The position numbers and the translations under genes were made by a program. The notes below the pieces were generated by a model. That model worked only from the letters and a program-made list of their open reading frames with translations, made no database searches and was not told the origin of the DNA. From NCBI RefSeq assembly GCF_030077875.1, contig NZ_JASEJT010000007.1:186001-250000 (forward strand): DNA of 64,000 bases. The letters are read 5' to 3'. Below, piece by piece: positions 28,971 to 39,720 of this stretch. The stretch is from Mycoplasma phocimorsus. GTDB taxonomy: Bacteria > Bacillota_I > Bacilli_A > Mycoplasmatales > Metamycoplasmataceae. Each line of letters starts with the position of its first letter. The first letter of the stretch is position 1.

Positions 28971-29579
28971 ATGAATAAAAATTTTACAATAGGTGAAAAA
29001 ATTACTAAAAAACAATTTGAAGCTAACATGAAACTATATAAAAAGCATGAATATACATTAGTTTATGATCAAGAAAAGATTGAACACACTTTAATCAGTT
29101 ATAATACTCTTAAAGAAATAGAATCAAGTGGAGATAATATGACTAGAAAAGAATTCGAGAATTTTAAATCAGAGCTTTTAAATATTATTAAAAAAAATGA
29201 AAATCAACATCAGGTTGATAAACTGGAAATTAAACAAAGTTTGGATTCATTTAGAAATGAAATTCTTGAAATGCGTAAAGCTGATAAACTGGAAATGAAA
29301 CAAAGCTTGGATTCATTTAGAAATGAAATTCTTGAAATGCGTAAAGCTGATAAACTGGAAATGAAACAAAGCTTGGATTCATTTAGAAATGAAATTCTTG
29401 AAATGCGTAAAGCTGATAAAATTGAAAATGATAAAAGATTTGATTTATTAATTAATTTAATTAAAACTAATCATTTTGAAATTACTAATAGATTAGATAA
29501 GCTTGAAGAAGATGTTAAAATGCTAAAATCATTTCATAAAGAAGATATTAAGAATTATCAAACTAATAATAAAAAATAA
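28971..29579 (+). CDS. Coiled-coil protein with three 66-bp tandem repeats
   Basis: 202 aa. The start is ATG 28971, preceded by GGGGGA; a TTG 18 bases upstream is possible but has no ribosome site. Residues 83-148 are three near-identical 22-residue units (DKLEMKQSLDSFRNEILEMR-KA). The C-terminal ~50 residues (LLINLIKTNHFEITNRLDKLEEDVKML) continue as heptad-like helix. No signal or membrane segment. The layout resembles DUF16/Bdr-type variable coiled-coil proteins of mycoplasmas and spirochaetes, but I cannot assign a family. Unit number could change by slippage. Confidence 0.8.
   Translation: MNKNFTIGEKITKKQFEANMKLYKKHEYTLVYDQEKIEHTLISYNTLKEIESSGDNMTRKEFENFKSELLNIIKKNENQHQVDKLEIKQSLDSFRNEILEMRKADKLEMKQSLDSFRNEILEMRKADKLEMKQSLDSFRNEILEMRKADKIENDKRFDLLINLIKTNHFEITNRLDKLEEDVKMLKSFHKEDIKNYQTNNKK
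29217..29414 (+). repeat. Three 66-bp in-frame tandem repeats
   Basis: Units at 29217-29282, 29283-29348 and 29349-29414. Units 2 and 3 are identical by eye. Unit 1 differs at a few bases (ATT for ATG giving Ile for Met; AGTTTG for AGCTTG). Each unit encodes 22 residues. Confidence 0.9.
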
Positions 29580-29628
29580 AGTATAAAAAAATATCAAAAC
29601 TTTCTTCGATATTTTTTTATACTTTATT
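29579..29628. terminator. Bidirectional terminator between the repeat protein and the large pullulanase
   Basis: AAGTATAAAAAAATATC pairs with GATATTTTTTTATACTT around a 12-base loop. It overlaps the stop codon of the minus-strand pullulanase gene (29624-29626). Confidence 0.75.
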
Positions 29629-32600
29629 TTCTTAATTTTGCAACTAAAACTGTTGTGTTTCCAGCCACTTTATTTGGGTTAGTTTTTTTTATTCCATTTA
29701 AATGAACCCCATTTTCATCTAAAAGAGTAATATAAGATTTATCTAATTTGGCACTAATAAATTTATCGTTATCGCTTGAATTTGAAAAAATAATATATTC
29801 TTCAAATAAAGGGTCTTTAGGAGATTTAATTCTATATTGAATGTAATTATCAATTGAATTATCATATTGATCAATTACTGCCTTATTTCCTTGTTTTTTA
29901 AAATTGAATTCAACAGTTTTTTCTTTCGAGATAGATCAATAAGGTATTTCGCAAATACCAGCAAAATTGTCGTAAATATTTTTGGCATCAATAATTTCGT
30001 GTAATCTAAAACTAAATGTTTTTGCAGATGTTCAATATTTATCTTTTTTTGAAAGTGCAAGAATAATAGTTGAAGGAATAATGACTTCACCATATCCATT
30101 TTTATCAATATAAATTTTTATTGCATGTTCATTAAATTTTTGAATTTTAGCATAAATATCGCAAATAAATCATTCTTTTTCTCTTGCTTCTTTAGGTGCG
30201 TTTATAAATTTAATTTTTATAAAGTTTAAATTTTTATCTTCAAAACTATCAAAAGGACCAAATTCAGTATTTATTTTTGATTCACCAAAAAATCTAAAAT
30301 TTTCTTGAATTTCTTTGGCAGTTTCAAATCTTAGGCCATATAATTTTTTTCTTAATGCTATTAAATCAGCTACAAAATCACTTAACTCTTTAAATTTTCC
30401 TCCAAAATAACTTTTTGAAAGACGATTTCATCTGTATTGATTTGTAACATCAGAAGAGTTAAATGAATTTTCTATATAAATGTTACTTGTATTAAAATTA
30501 TTATTAACATCTGGCAACATAATTGTTGACATGCATGTCGCAGATCTATCAATATTAGGCTCACCAGCATCTAAGGGTTTTGTTTTACCCATTTCATCGC
30601 CGCCATTGATAATTAATCTACCTTGTGATGTAAATAAAATAGCAAAAGATTGTTTTATTAATTTTAATTTATAATCAAGTTGTTCTTCAATAGTTCGCCC
30701 TCTTAAATCTGTTGCAATATTTATTTTATCTCATAATGTAAAACCATCATGAATTGAAAGATATTGCAAGGCCTCATTAGGGGAATCTGCAAATATATCA
30801 TTAGAATTATATCTAATGTTTACATATAAATTTCCTTTTTGAACATTATTTTGAGGGAAGTTTTTAATGCCTGCAATAATACTTGATCTTAATAAATTGG
30901 TTTTTCAATCAACACCTTGAACAAATGCTCTATCAAAAGCACCGCCTTCAGATGTTTCTCCTTTAATAGCTCTTCTTATTGAATCATTAAAATATCCTAT
31001 ATCTTTTATGCCGTGATCTTTATATGATGTTCATCCTTTAACTGGCGATTCACCTTTTGGTAAGTCAGTATGAGGTCAAGCCTCTCCATATATAATTGCA
31101 TCTGGAAATTCATTTCTAATAATATGAACTGTTTCATTATCCATATATCCCAACATATCAAACCTGAATCCATCAACACCATATTCATGCCATAACATTC
31201 TTAGGCTTCTTAAAATAATATCTCTCATCATAGGATGCTCAGAAGCAATGGCGGGAGAACCAACGGGGGTAATTCCATCTTTAGATCTAAAATAAACACC
31301 GTGAACAATATCATCATATATTTCATTTCTTCACATATGATTATAAACAACATCAACAATAACACCAATATTATTGTCATGTAACTTTTTAATTAACTCT
31401 CTTAATTCTTTAATTCTGACATAAGGTTTTTTTGCATCCGATGCTAATCAACCATCAATAGACATGTAACTATGTGGATCATATCCTCAACTATAGTTAG
31501 TTACTTTTCCTTCTTCTCCTTTAACAAATTCTTTAGAGTCTTCATCTGTTCCAAAAAAAGCAAGTAATGGTAAAAATTCAATATGAGTAATTCCTAATTT
31601 TTTAAGATAGTTAATACCTTCTTCCCAATTAGTCATCCCTTTAAAAGTTCCTGCATATTTAATGGGATTACCCATATCATCTTTTGCACTAATAGTATAA
31701 TCACGAACATGAATTTCATATGCTATCATAGCATTTAGCTCGCCATTTATTCCGCCTGAATAAATACCTCTTGCTGGTGAAATTTCACCAGCTTTTTCAG
31801 AATCCAATCTTACAAATGCTCCTTTACCAATTGAATCAAGAGCCGGATTATGTGATGCCATTGAATAAGCATATGGGTCTAAAACAATCTTTTCAGTTAC
31901 ATTTAAATCATAATCTAAAACATATTGATAAAAATACTCTTCAACTGTAGGCAAATTAATGGTTTCTTGATTCAAAATTCCTTCTCAAACATATTTATGT
32001 TCATTTGATCTATGTAATTTGTATTCTCTAATTAATTTGGTTTGATCATGCTTACAAAAAATGCGAATCTTTGCATTTTTTGAAACGGGCGCTCATATTT
32101 TAACACTAGCACTCCCATCTTTTAATAAGATTGATCCTAAATCGCTTTTTCTATAAATGATTGTATCTTTTTTAAGTAATTCTCTTGTTATTTCTTCAAG
32201 ACCTAAATCATATGAATCATATGAAAATCTAAATGAATCACCTAAATTATATTTTGAATCTAATATAATTAAAAATCCATCTTTTTCTGTTTTTTCCATT
32301 ACTTCATAATCAACAATTTCATTTGTTTTAATTTCGGTAATGTTTAACAGGTTGATACTATAGTTTTTATCTTTTATCCTTTTTTTAAATTTTAAATCAA
32401 TAACATTTTCTTCAACTCTTTTTATAAACTGTGTTTTATATTCTTCATTAGGGCGCGATTCATAAATACATTTATCATTCATTAAAAATCAAAATTCGGC
32501 ATAATCAGGATATTTAGGAAATTCTAATGCAGATTCAAAATGTTTAATATTATCTTTATGAAGCATAAACTTTAATCCATTTTCAAGATTAATAATATCT

Positions 32601-34219
32601 ATTTCTGCTTTATAAAAGCCATCTTTATCGGCATTTTTATTAAATAGAATTGGTTTTTTTCATTCTGTTTTTTGAGCTATAGCCTTTAATGATTCATTAG
32701 AGTTGAATAAATGAATTCCTCAGTTATCAATTTTTTCATTTGGTTTAAAATGAATAATTAACGTTTTATTAATTTTAGGTTCTTCTTCAGTATTAGGAGC
32801 AAAGCCTTCAAGAGTTATAACCTTAATAGCGCTTTCAAAGTTTCTTCTTTCTTTATCATTTCTAAAAATTTCAATATGAAGATCTAATGTTGTTGAATTT
32901 AATTTATCACTTAAATTTCATTTAATAAATTTAAATTGATAAGGGTTGCAAATTTTGCTATTTAATAAACATCCGTTTTCGCCTGTATTATTAAATGATC
33001 ATCTGTCAATAAGTGAATTAATTAATGATAAAGTTTTAACGTCTTTTGGTCTAATTCCTTTTGAATTAATAATTTTTACTTTATCATTAATTTGATTTAA
33101 TATTTCTTTTGGAATTGTTTTAGTTTTAATAATATTATCTTTAGATTCACATTGGCCTTCACAGCAATTTATACAGTCTTTATTTGGAATACAAGTTTCT
33201 ACTTTACATTCACCTTCGCAACAATCAAAACAATTATCTTGTTTTTGTTCTTTTTTAACTTCGCATTGGCCTTCACAGCAATTTATACAGTCTTTATTTG
33301 GAATACAAGTTTCTACTTTACATTCACCTTCGCAACAATCAAAGCAATTATCTTGTTTTTGTTCTTTTTTAACTTCACATTGGCCTTCACAGCAATTTAT
33401 ACAGTCTTTATTTGGAATGCAAGTTTCTACTTTACATTCACCTTCGCAACAATCAAAACAATTATCTTGTTTTTGTTCTTTTTTAACTTCGCATTGGCCT
33501 TCACAGCAATTTATACAGTCTTTATTTGGAATGCAAGTTTCTACTTTGCATTCACCTTCACAACAATTTGAGCAATTATCTTGTTTTTGTTCTTTTTTAA
33601 CTTCACATTGACCACAGCAATTTATACAGTCTTTATTTGGAATGCAAGTTTCTACTTTACATTCGCCTTCGCAACAATCAAAACAATTATCTTGTTTTTG
33701 TTCTTTTTTAACTTCACATTGACCTTCACAGCAATTTATACAGTCTTTATTTGGAATGCAAGTTTCTACTTTGCATTCACCTTCGCAACAATCAAAGCAA
33801 TTATCTTGTTTTTCTTCATTTTTAACTTCACATTGGCCTTCACAACAATTTATACAGTCTTTATTTGGAATGCAAGTTTCTACTTTACATTCGCCTTCGC
33901 AACAATCAAAACAATTATCTTGTTTTTGTTCATTTTTTGGTTCAATTTTTAACAATTCTTTAACTTCTTTATAAGTTATTGCTTTTCTAAATTTTCCCGC
34001 TTGGTGTATTCAAACTCTAGTTGTTTTATCTGTTTCATTAACTATAGAAATAAATTCTTGAAATGCATCTGTAATGTTCATAAATTTCTTTATATCTGAA
34101 TCAATAGAAGATTTAAATCTAAAAAATTTTTCTTTAGTTTTTCTATCTATTGCTTCAGAAATAAAATATTTTATTTTTTTTATATTGTTTTTAATTATTT
34201 TTTTATTATTTATATTCAT
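29624..34219 (-). CDS. Giant type I pullulanase with N-terminal cysteine-rich repeat array
   Basis: 1531 aa, continuous with TGA as Trp. Residues 1-95 are a Lys/Ile-rich N-terminal domain without signal peptide. Residues about 97-358 are seven 38-residue repeats holding nine Cys each. Residues about 360-700 are beta-rich, probably carbohydrate-binding (PUD/CBM41 and CBM48-like). The GH13 barrel has YSWGYDP (Trp near 911), DVVYNHMW, GFRFDMLG (nucleophile Asp1021), YGEAW (acid/base Glu1046) and SIHDGFT. A C-terminal beta domain follows. All catalytic residues are present. The start is ATG 34217-34219 after AAGGTG; a GTG two codons upstream is possible. Debranches alpha-1,6 glucans by family. 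Normal pullulanases have nothing like the Cys array. Confidence 0.9.
33148..33945 (-). repeat. Seven 114-bp repeats encoding C-x2-CCEG-(E/Q)-C units
   Basis: Unit: KQDNCFDCCEGECKVE + TCIPNKDCINCCEGQCEVKK-type, 38 residues with nine Cys. Each unit is two half-repeats of C-x2-C-C-E-G-x-C joined by C-I-P-N-K-D. One unit lacks a Glu codon (37 residues) and the next has CSNCC for CFDCC. Because of the repeats the plus strand shows long open frames here that are not genes. Confidence 0.95.
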
Positions 34220-34343
34220 TTTCACCTTAATTTTTAATTTAATTATAAGTTTATAATTTAATAATATTTAAAATAAAGATATAAAAACGATTATTAAAAA
34301 GCGCTATGGGAATTTTGTGGGAACAAATATTTTATATTAAAAG

Positions 34344-34375
34344 AAAATTCAGCCCAAACAAAGGTCTGAATTTTA
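34344..34375 (-). terminator. Terminator of the three-nuclease operon
   Basis: AAAATTCAG...CTGAATTTT stem (9 bp) with T-rich flank on the minus strand, just after the DUF2130 gene stop at 34384. Confidence 0.65.
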
Positions 34376-34383
34376 ATTATTCA

Positions 34384-35799
34384 CTATTTTTCTTCTATTT
34401 GTTTCTTGATGTTTTCGCAATCTTTTGTTAATTTTTTTAAACTTATATTTTGGACTTTATCATTTGCGAATCTAAGTTGTTTACCACTTTTAACTAATTC
34501 ATCTCTTGTGTTTGTCAGCTTTTCAATAGCTGCATTAATTTCTTTTATTGCTTTTTCAAAATTTTTAGCCGCTTTCTCAGTGTTGCTGCCAAAATCTACT
34601 TTAAATTTATTAATATTATCTTCAAATTTAGTTAAATCAATATTGCGTTGTCTGTTTTCTTCAAGTTCTTTCTTAATCTTTAAAGAATTTAAAGCTGCAT
34701 TTTTTAATAATGAAATTATTTGAATAAAAAATTGTGGTCTAATAACAAACATTTTGGGGAATTCTGGCGTTGAGACATCAACAATTCCAGTATTATATGT
34801 TTCATCATCTTGTTCCAACATACTTACTAAAATAGCATATTCACAATTTTTTTTAATTCTATCTTTGTGAAGTTTTTCAAAAAAATCTTTATTTCTTTTT
34901 TTGTTTCTTTCTAAAGAATTTTCTAACTCATTTTTCATTTCAAACATAATTGAAATAAACTCAATTCCGTCTTCATAATCTCTATAAATAAAATCACCTT
35001 TTGTACCATCAGCGATTTCATTATCTTTAATAAAAACAGCATTTTTAAAGCCTAGTGCTTTAACTTTCATAAATTCACTTTCGCAATGTTTTTCAAGAGA
35101 TTCACCAATTAATTTGACTGATTGTTTAGCTTTAAAATTTTTGTACATTTCAATTTCATCTAATAATAATTTATTTTTATTTTCAAGTATATTTATTTTA
35201 TTGTTATGTTCGTTTTTTAATTCGTTTATTTTGTTTTTAGTTAATAAATCATTTTTTTCATTAATATTATCTAAATCTTTTTCAAGTTTTTCTTTTTTAA
35301 AACTTGTTTCTCGCAATTGTTGATTTAAGTCATTTAGTATTTTATTAAATTCAAGATTATCGCTTTTCTTTTGGGCTTCTAGTGCTTTTTCTAAATATTT
35401 TTTTTGACTTTCTTCATTATCTAGAATTTTTTGATTTAACATTTTGATTTGTGTTTTTTGTTTAAAGATTTCATTATCTTTTTCTCGATATTGTTCTTCA
35501 ATTTTTTTTATTTCAAGTTGTATTTTAGAATCAGCGCTGGCTTTAAGCATCTCTCTTTCCTTTTCAAGAGATTTAATCTGGTTTTCAAGTATTAAAATTT
35601 TGCTCTCTGCGTCTTTTTTATTTTGCTCTTTTATTCTTTTAATATTTTCATTATAATTTTTTTCTAAATCTTTTTTTTGAACTTCTAATTGTTCATTAAA
35701 TTCTTTATTACTAATTTGTTGAAGAATCAAGGCATACTGTTCTTCATCAATTTTAAAAATAGTTAAACAATTTGGACATTTTATTTCTTTTTTATTCAT
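34384..35799 (-). CDS. DUF2130 protein with a PD-(D/E)XK-like signature
   Basis: 471 aa, no internal TGA. Residues 8-11 form a CPNC knuckle. Residues about 30-225 are a long Lys/Glu/Gln coiled coil. The conserved DUF2130 domain runs from about 230 to 370 and includes GTKGDFIY with Asp269 and FISIMFEMKNE with Glu287-x-Lys289, the D...ExK spacing of PD-(D/E)XK nucleases. A second helical region follows. Size and order (zinc knuckle, coiled coil, nuclease-like core) recall the RmuC type of coiled-coil nuclease-like protein, but only in layout. Its start overlaps the end of the DUF2779 gene by eight bases, so it is the last gene of a coupled three-gene unit. Function unknown. Confidence 0.88.
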   Translation of the reverse strand: MNKKEIKCPNCLTIFKIDEEQYALILQQISNKEFNEQLEVQKKDLEKNYNENIKRIKEQNKKDAESKILILENQIKSLEKEREMLKASADSKIQLEIKKIEEQYREKDNEIFKQKTQIKMLNQKILDNEESQKKYLEKALEAQKKSDNLEFNKILNDLNQQLRETSFKKEKLEKDLDNINEKNDLLTKNKINELKNEHNNKINILENKNKLLLDEIEMYKNFKAKQSVKLIGESLEKHCESEFMKVKALGFKNAVFIKDNEIADGTKGDFIYRDYEDGIEFISIMFEMKNELENSLERNKKRNKDFFEKLHKDRIKKNCEYAILVSMLEQDDETYNTGIVDVSTPEFPKMFVIRPQFFIQIISLLKNAALNSLKIKKELEENRQRNIDLTKFEDNINKFKVDFGSNTEKAAKNFEKAIKEINAAIEKLTNTRDELVKSGKQLRFANDKVQNISLKKLTKDCENIKKQIEEK

Positions 35800-37735
35800 T
35801 TTTATACCTCTGTTTTAATAAATATTTAACTAAATCAAATACCATTATCATTGCCAATACGTCATTATGACAGTACTTTTTAAGTGAATCAACAACTTTT
35901 GGCCAACTTTCATTTTTTGTTTGATTTAAATATCTTTTAATAGCTTCAATTTGAGCATACATACCATTTTTAATATCTAATTCCTTATAAGGGACAATAA
36001 GATGATCTAATTTAAGATTATTACTTGTCACATAATTTTCAATTTTTTTAATTGAATATTTAAATAAAAGTGTTGGTAAATATACTAAAGGGATAATAAT
36101 ATCTTTGTTATATGATGAAATTGTTACATTATAAATTTTTCTAGCTGCAAAAAATTCCATTAAATCAAATGTTTTTTCTTTTATTTGATTTTTAATATTG
36201 GCGATTTTTTCTAAATTTAAATTATATTTTTCTTTAACTGTATCTTTAAAACTTGAATCATTAAATCACTTATTTTCTATGGCTTTATACATTTCTTCAT
36301 TTCTTGTATTTTCAAAATTTTTGTTGTAAACAATATAGTAGTCAGCTTCTTCTCAATAAAGATGATAAAAAATGTCAACAAAATCTAAAAGTGATATTTT
36401 TTGTGGATCATAAACGATATCATCTTCTTTTATTATTTTATTTTCAAAACTTCTAAAAACTGAAACCTGAGAAACGATTTGTTGATATGGTTTTGTATAT
36501 TCTAATACTGCATATGGTAAATTAATTGATTCATAATCATATCAAACAATTTTTTTATAATTAAGATCATCAATCATTTTAGATACGATTTCTTGATGAA
36601 TTTTTATTTCATTATTTTCTGGTGCTTTTTTAGCAAAGTATGTTAATCTTAAAAAATCTTCACCGCCATTTTCAAATGCTTTGCAAGTTTTTATTTTTGG
36701 AAATTTTGTTCCTTGTAAATGTGCAAACTCTTCACCTAATAATTGTTCATAAAGTGATAATAAATCGGGATTAGATCCTCAAACAGTATTATTTTCTTCA
36801 AAAAATCTTACTTCCTTTCCTTTATAAGAAGTAATGTCAAATTTATAATCTCTGTCATTATTAATTTTTCTTAATTGATTTATAAAATTAGGTAATACAT
36901 ATGTGCCATTTGAATCTTTTTCATCTTTTGGCTTAATATTAAAATAACTTCTATTAGCAAGAATATTGCTAGCACTTTGTGATTCTGCTTTTTTTGAATT
37001 AATAGTAATTGAAAAAAATTGATTATGTAAAATCATATTTATTAATTTTGCTTCATGAAATAAATTTAAATATTCCATATTGTCAACATCTCATTTTGGC
37101 AATAATTCTTTTATTTTGCCTGTTGGTTTTGACTTAGCAAATAAAGCAACATCAGTAATTTTAAAATAAAATGTTTTAATTTTAGGATCTTTAACTGATT
37201 TTCGACAAACGTATTTTATGTCTTTAACTTCAAAAGGAAGATTTCTTTCTCTAAAATAAATATTCATAATATTGTAAGCGTAATATGCTCTTACAATATC
37301 TTTAATTAATAATGTATCTTTAAAACTTTCTAAATATAATATGTTATTCAATTTATCATAAGCATAAAAATTAAAATCAGCATGATATTGTAAGCTAAAA
37401 ACTCTTCCTCTTACTATCATATTATTAACATCATTTTTAAAAGCATCTAAAGTTTCTATTTCCTTTGCAGTTGAAAGTTTAGAATTAATTCATGATTTTT
37501 CTGTTATCCCTACTTCTTTCATAAAAAAATTACTAAGAGAATTTTCATATTCAACAAAAATTTCATTGGGTAACTCATTTGAATATGGTGTTGTTTGTTC
37601 TTCCTCTTCTTCATCAAAATCTTTAATATCTATAAGATCAAAAGATTCTTCATTCTCTTCTTGTAAAAATCATAAACCTCTTGAAGAAACTAAGGATCTA
37701 TAAAATACATTAAAATTTATTCTTTTTTCTTTCAT
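35792..37735 (-). CDS. DUF2779 / UU173-family protein with RNase H-like exonuclease motifs
   Basis: 647 aa, open with several TGA-Trp. The N-terminal ~100 residues include an acidic stretch (DFDEEEEEQ). The middle has VRGRVF..LQYHADFNFYAYDKL. The C-terminal DUF2779 domain holds KIVWYDYESINLPYAV, where DYE fits the first acidic motif of DEDD exonucleases. YNKNFENTR follows, and KKYCHNDVLAMI near the end provides the last acidic residue. These are inference from motif position; the family is annotated only as DUF2779/UU173. One base separates its start from the stop of the upstream YqaJ-like nuclease gene, and its end overlaps the DUF2130 gene. The three are likely made together. Confidence 0.85.
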
Positions 37736-37736
37736 T

Positions 37737-38615
37737 TTATCCTTCAAAATCGGGATCACATTTGCCTAATTTTTTTCATTTAACAATTAAAGCTGCTCAT
37801 TGCTCTTCATTTTCACACTCAAGATACTCTAATAACTCACCATCTCTTGTTGTATTATATTCTGGGCTTTCACCTTTATAGATAAACTGTTTATATCAAT
37901 TTTTTGCATATTCTAAATCATCTTTAGCTTCTTCAACATTAACTTCAAAAGCAAATTTTTTTAATCTTCGTTGATTAATTGGATAATTTTCAGGATCGAA
38001 ATAATCTTCTTCTTTTAAAAAAGTTGTAACAATTCAATATTTTTGTATTCCTAAAATATAGGCATAAAGCTGTGCTTGTTTTTTATAGTTCTCTGGAACA
38101 CCATTTAACCAGGTTGAATATTTTGTTTCTCCAGCTGTTTTTATTTCAAGAAGAACTGTATAATTTTTATAATATAACAATCCATCTGGCACTCCATTTA
38201 TTAAATCATCATAATCTTTAAAATAATTATAATTATAATCTTCTGCCTTAATCCCTCTTACATCATAACGAGGCTCATTATCTTTTTTGTTTTTATTAAG
38301 TGTTTTATCAATTAAGTCAATAACCTTTGGTTCAATTGCAATCCCGGCATTAATATATTTTTTAATTAATGGTTTAGGTGCTAAATAAGCGTAATTACAA
38401 AATGCTTTAAAGGGTGAGCTAAATGCTGTTGATTTTAAAATATCTCCAAGTGATGATCCACCAATTTTTTTGTATCCATATTTAAAATTAGTATATGGAT
38501 AAACACATTCCTTATTTAATAATTTTTGATGCAGTTCAGGATTGATAATAACTTTCTTATTAACCTTGTCTATAAAATAATCTTTGTTGTTATAGTAATA
38601 TCTTTTCATACTCAT
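37737..38615 (-). CDS. YqaJ/lambda-exonuclease-like PD-(D/E)XK nuclease (MAGa7180-type)
   Basis: 292 aa from ATG 38615; ATG 38609 is an alternative. N-terminal part: IGGSSLGDILKSTAFSSPFKAFCNY, as in YqaJ-type exonucleases. GIAIEPKVIDL gives the GxxxE motif. GVPDGLLYYKNYTVLLEIKTAG gives Asp144 and Glu157-x-Lys159, the PD-(D/E)XK core. KKQAQLYAYILG gives the QxxxY motif shared by Cas4, RecB and lambda Exo nucleases. All expected catalytic residues are visible. A TATAAT sits almost directly before the ATG and no ribosome site is seen, so the mRNA may be leaderless. First gene of the three-nuclease operon. Confidence 0.85.
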
Positions 38616-38956
38616 AATTATATAAGTTTGAGCATAATAGTAAGATAAAAACAAATTAGGAAAACTAAACATAATAATAGTATTTAGGCTGTTACTTATT
38701 TCAATTTAAATTAAATTAATTTATATTTTGATATTTAATATTGCTTTTTTGTATAAGCAATAATTATTAAAATAAAATATATCTTATGTTTAAATTAAGA
38801 AAAAAAATAATAATTTATTTTTATTAAATAAGGTTATTTTGTTTATTTTTTGCTTATTTATTATTATTTTGTTCATAAAAGCATATTATTAGACAAATAA
38901 TTATCAACTTATTATGAAAGCATATAATTTTATAAATAAATATGTGAGGTGAATAT
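38616..38956. other. Divergent intergenic region
   Basis: 341 bases without a gene. It holds the promoters of the nuclease operon (minus) and the lipoprotein gene (plus). A TATAAT on the minus strand lies at about 38616-38622, next to the nuclease start. AAATTGAAATAAG-type AT sequence fills the rest, and GAGGTGA at 38944-38950 is the lipoprotein ribosome site. Confidence 0.45.
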
Positions 38957-39568
38957 ATGAAGAAAAAGATATTATTCTTTTTAGCTAGTGCTTCTTTAGC
39001 ATTAACACCAATTATTGCTCTTTCTTGCTCAATAAATAAAAAAGATGAAATTAAAAAACAAAAGAAGGAAATTTTAAATAATACAACAAAAAATATTACT
39101 AATTCAACATTAGATACAAATTCAAACTATAATAATTCGAAAGAATTAGATTCTAAAACTTATAACAATCAGATTAATAATCCAACGGTGATAGTAATTA
39201 TTTATAATAATCCTAAAAATTTAGATCCAAATACTTTTGTTAAACCAAATGTTAATATTCCAAAGAAATGCGAATGCATTCCTAATGAAGCTAGTAAATT
39301 AAATTTAATACCTTCAAGCAATTTTGTTGGTAAAGAATTTACTAATGAAGGAATAACATTTATTAATAATAAAAAACTGGATCCTAAAACTTTTATTAAA
39401 CCAATTATTACTGATCCAAAACCTTTTCGCGAATTAAAATGATATGAAAAACTTAATGAATGAGTAAATAAAAATCGTTATAAAACAGCTGCTATTATAA
39501 TAGGAACTGTTTCAACACTATTTACGCTTGCAACATCAATTTCTCATAATTTTTTTAGTGAAATGTAA
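38957..39568 (+). CDS. Surface lipoprotein with C-terminal membrane helix
   Basis: 203 aa. N-terminal MKKKILFFLASASLALTPIIALSC is a lipoprotein signal with Cys near residue 24. The mature part is Asn/Lys/Thr-rich with two related stretches: NNPKNLDPNTFVKPNVNIPKK and NNKKLDPKTFIKPIITDPK. After TGA-Trp codons the C-terminus reads RYKTAAIIIGTVSTLFTLATSISHNFFSEM, a possible second membrane helix. AGGTGA precedes the ATG. No recognised domain; surface function unknown. The IS30 element sits directly downstream. Confidence 0.8.
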
Positions 39569-39576
39569 TTAGTAAA

Positions 39577-39599
39577 AAGAGAGGCACAATGTCTCTCTT
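39577..39599 (+). terminator. Lipoprotein-gene terminator
   Basis: AAGAGAG...CTCTCTT 7-bp stem eight bases after the stop; weak T run. It ends just before the left end of the IS30 element. Confidence 0.5.
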
Positions 39600-39720
39600 C
39601 CCACATTGCAAGTTCAAGTGCAACACGTTTATTTTTATGTAAAATAAATGTAGGACACTTGAACTTTTTATATTTTAAAGAATAAAAAAAGTGGCCCCAC
39701 ATAAGCATTTAGGAGACCAA

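Noticed and set aside
33148-33945. Regular 114-bp repeats that might look like a CRISPR array.
   Set aside because: There are no distinct spacers; the whole unit repeats in frame and encodes the Cys-rich domain. No cas genes are in the window.
33152-33974. Long plus-strand open frames opposite the Cys repeats.
   Set aside because: They are antisense shadows of the repeat array, low-complexity Phe/Thr/Ser, without ribosome sites.
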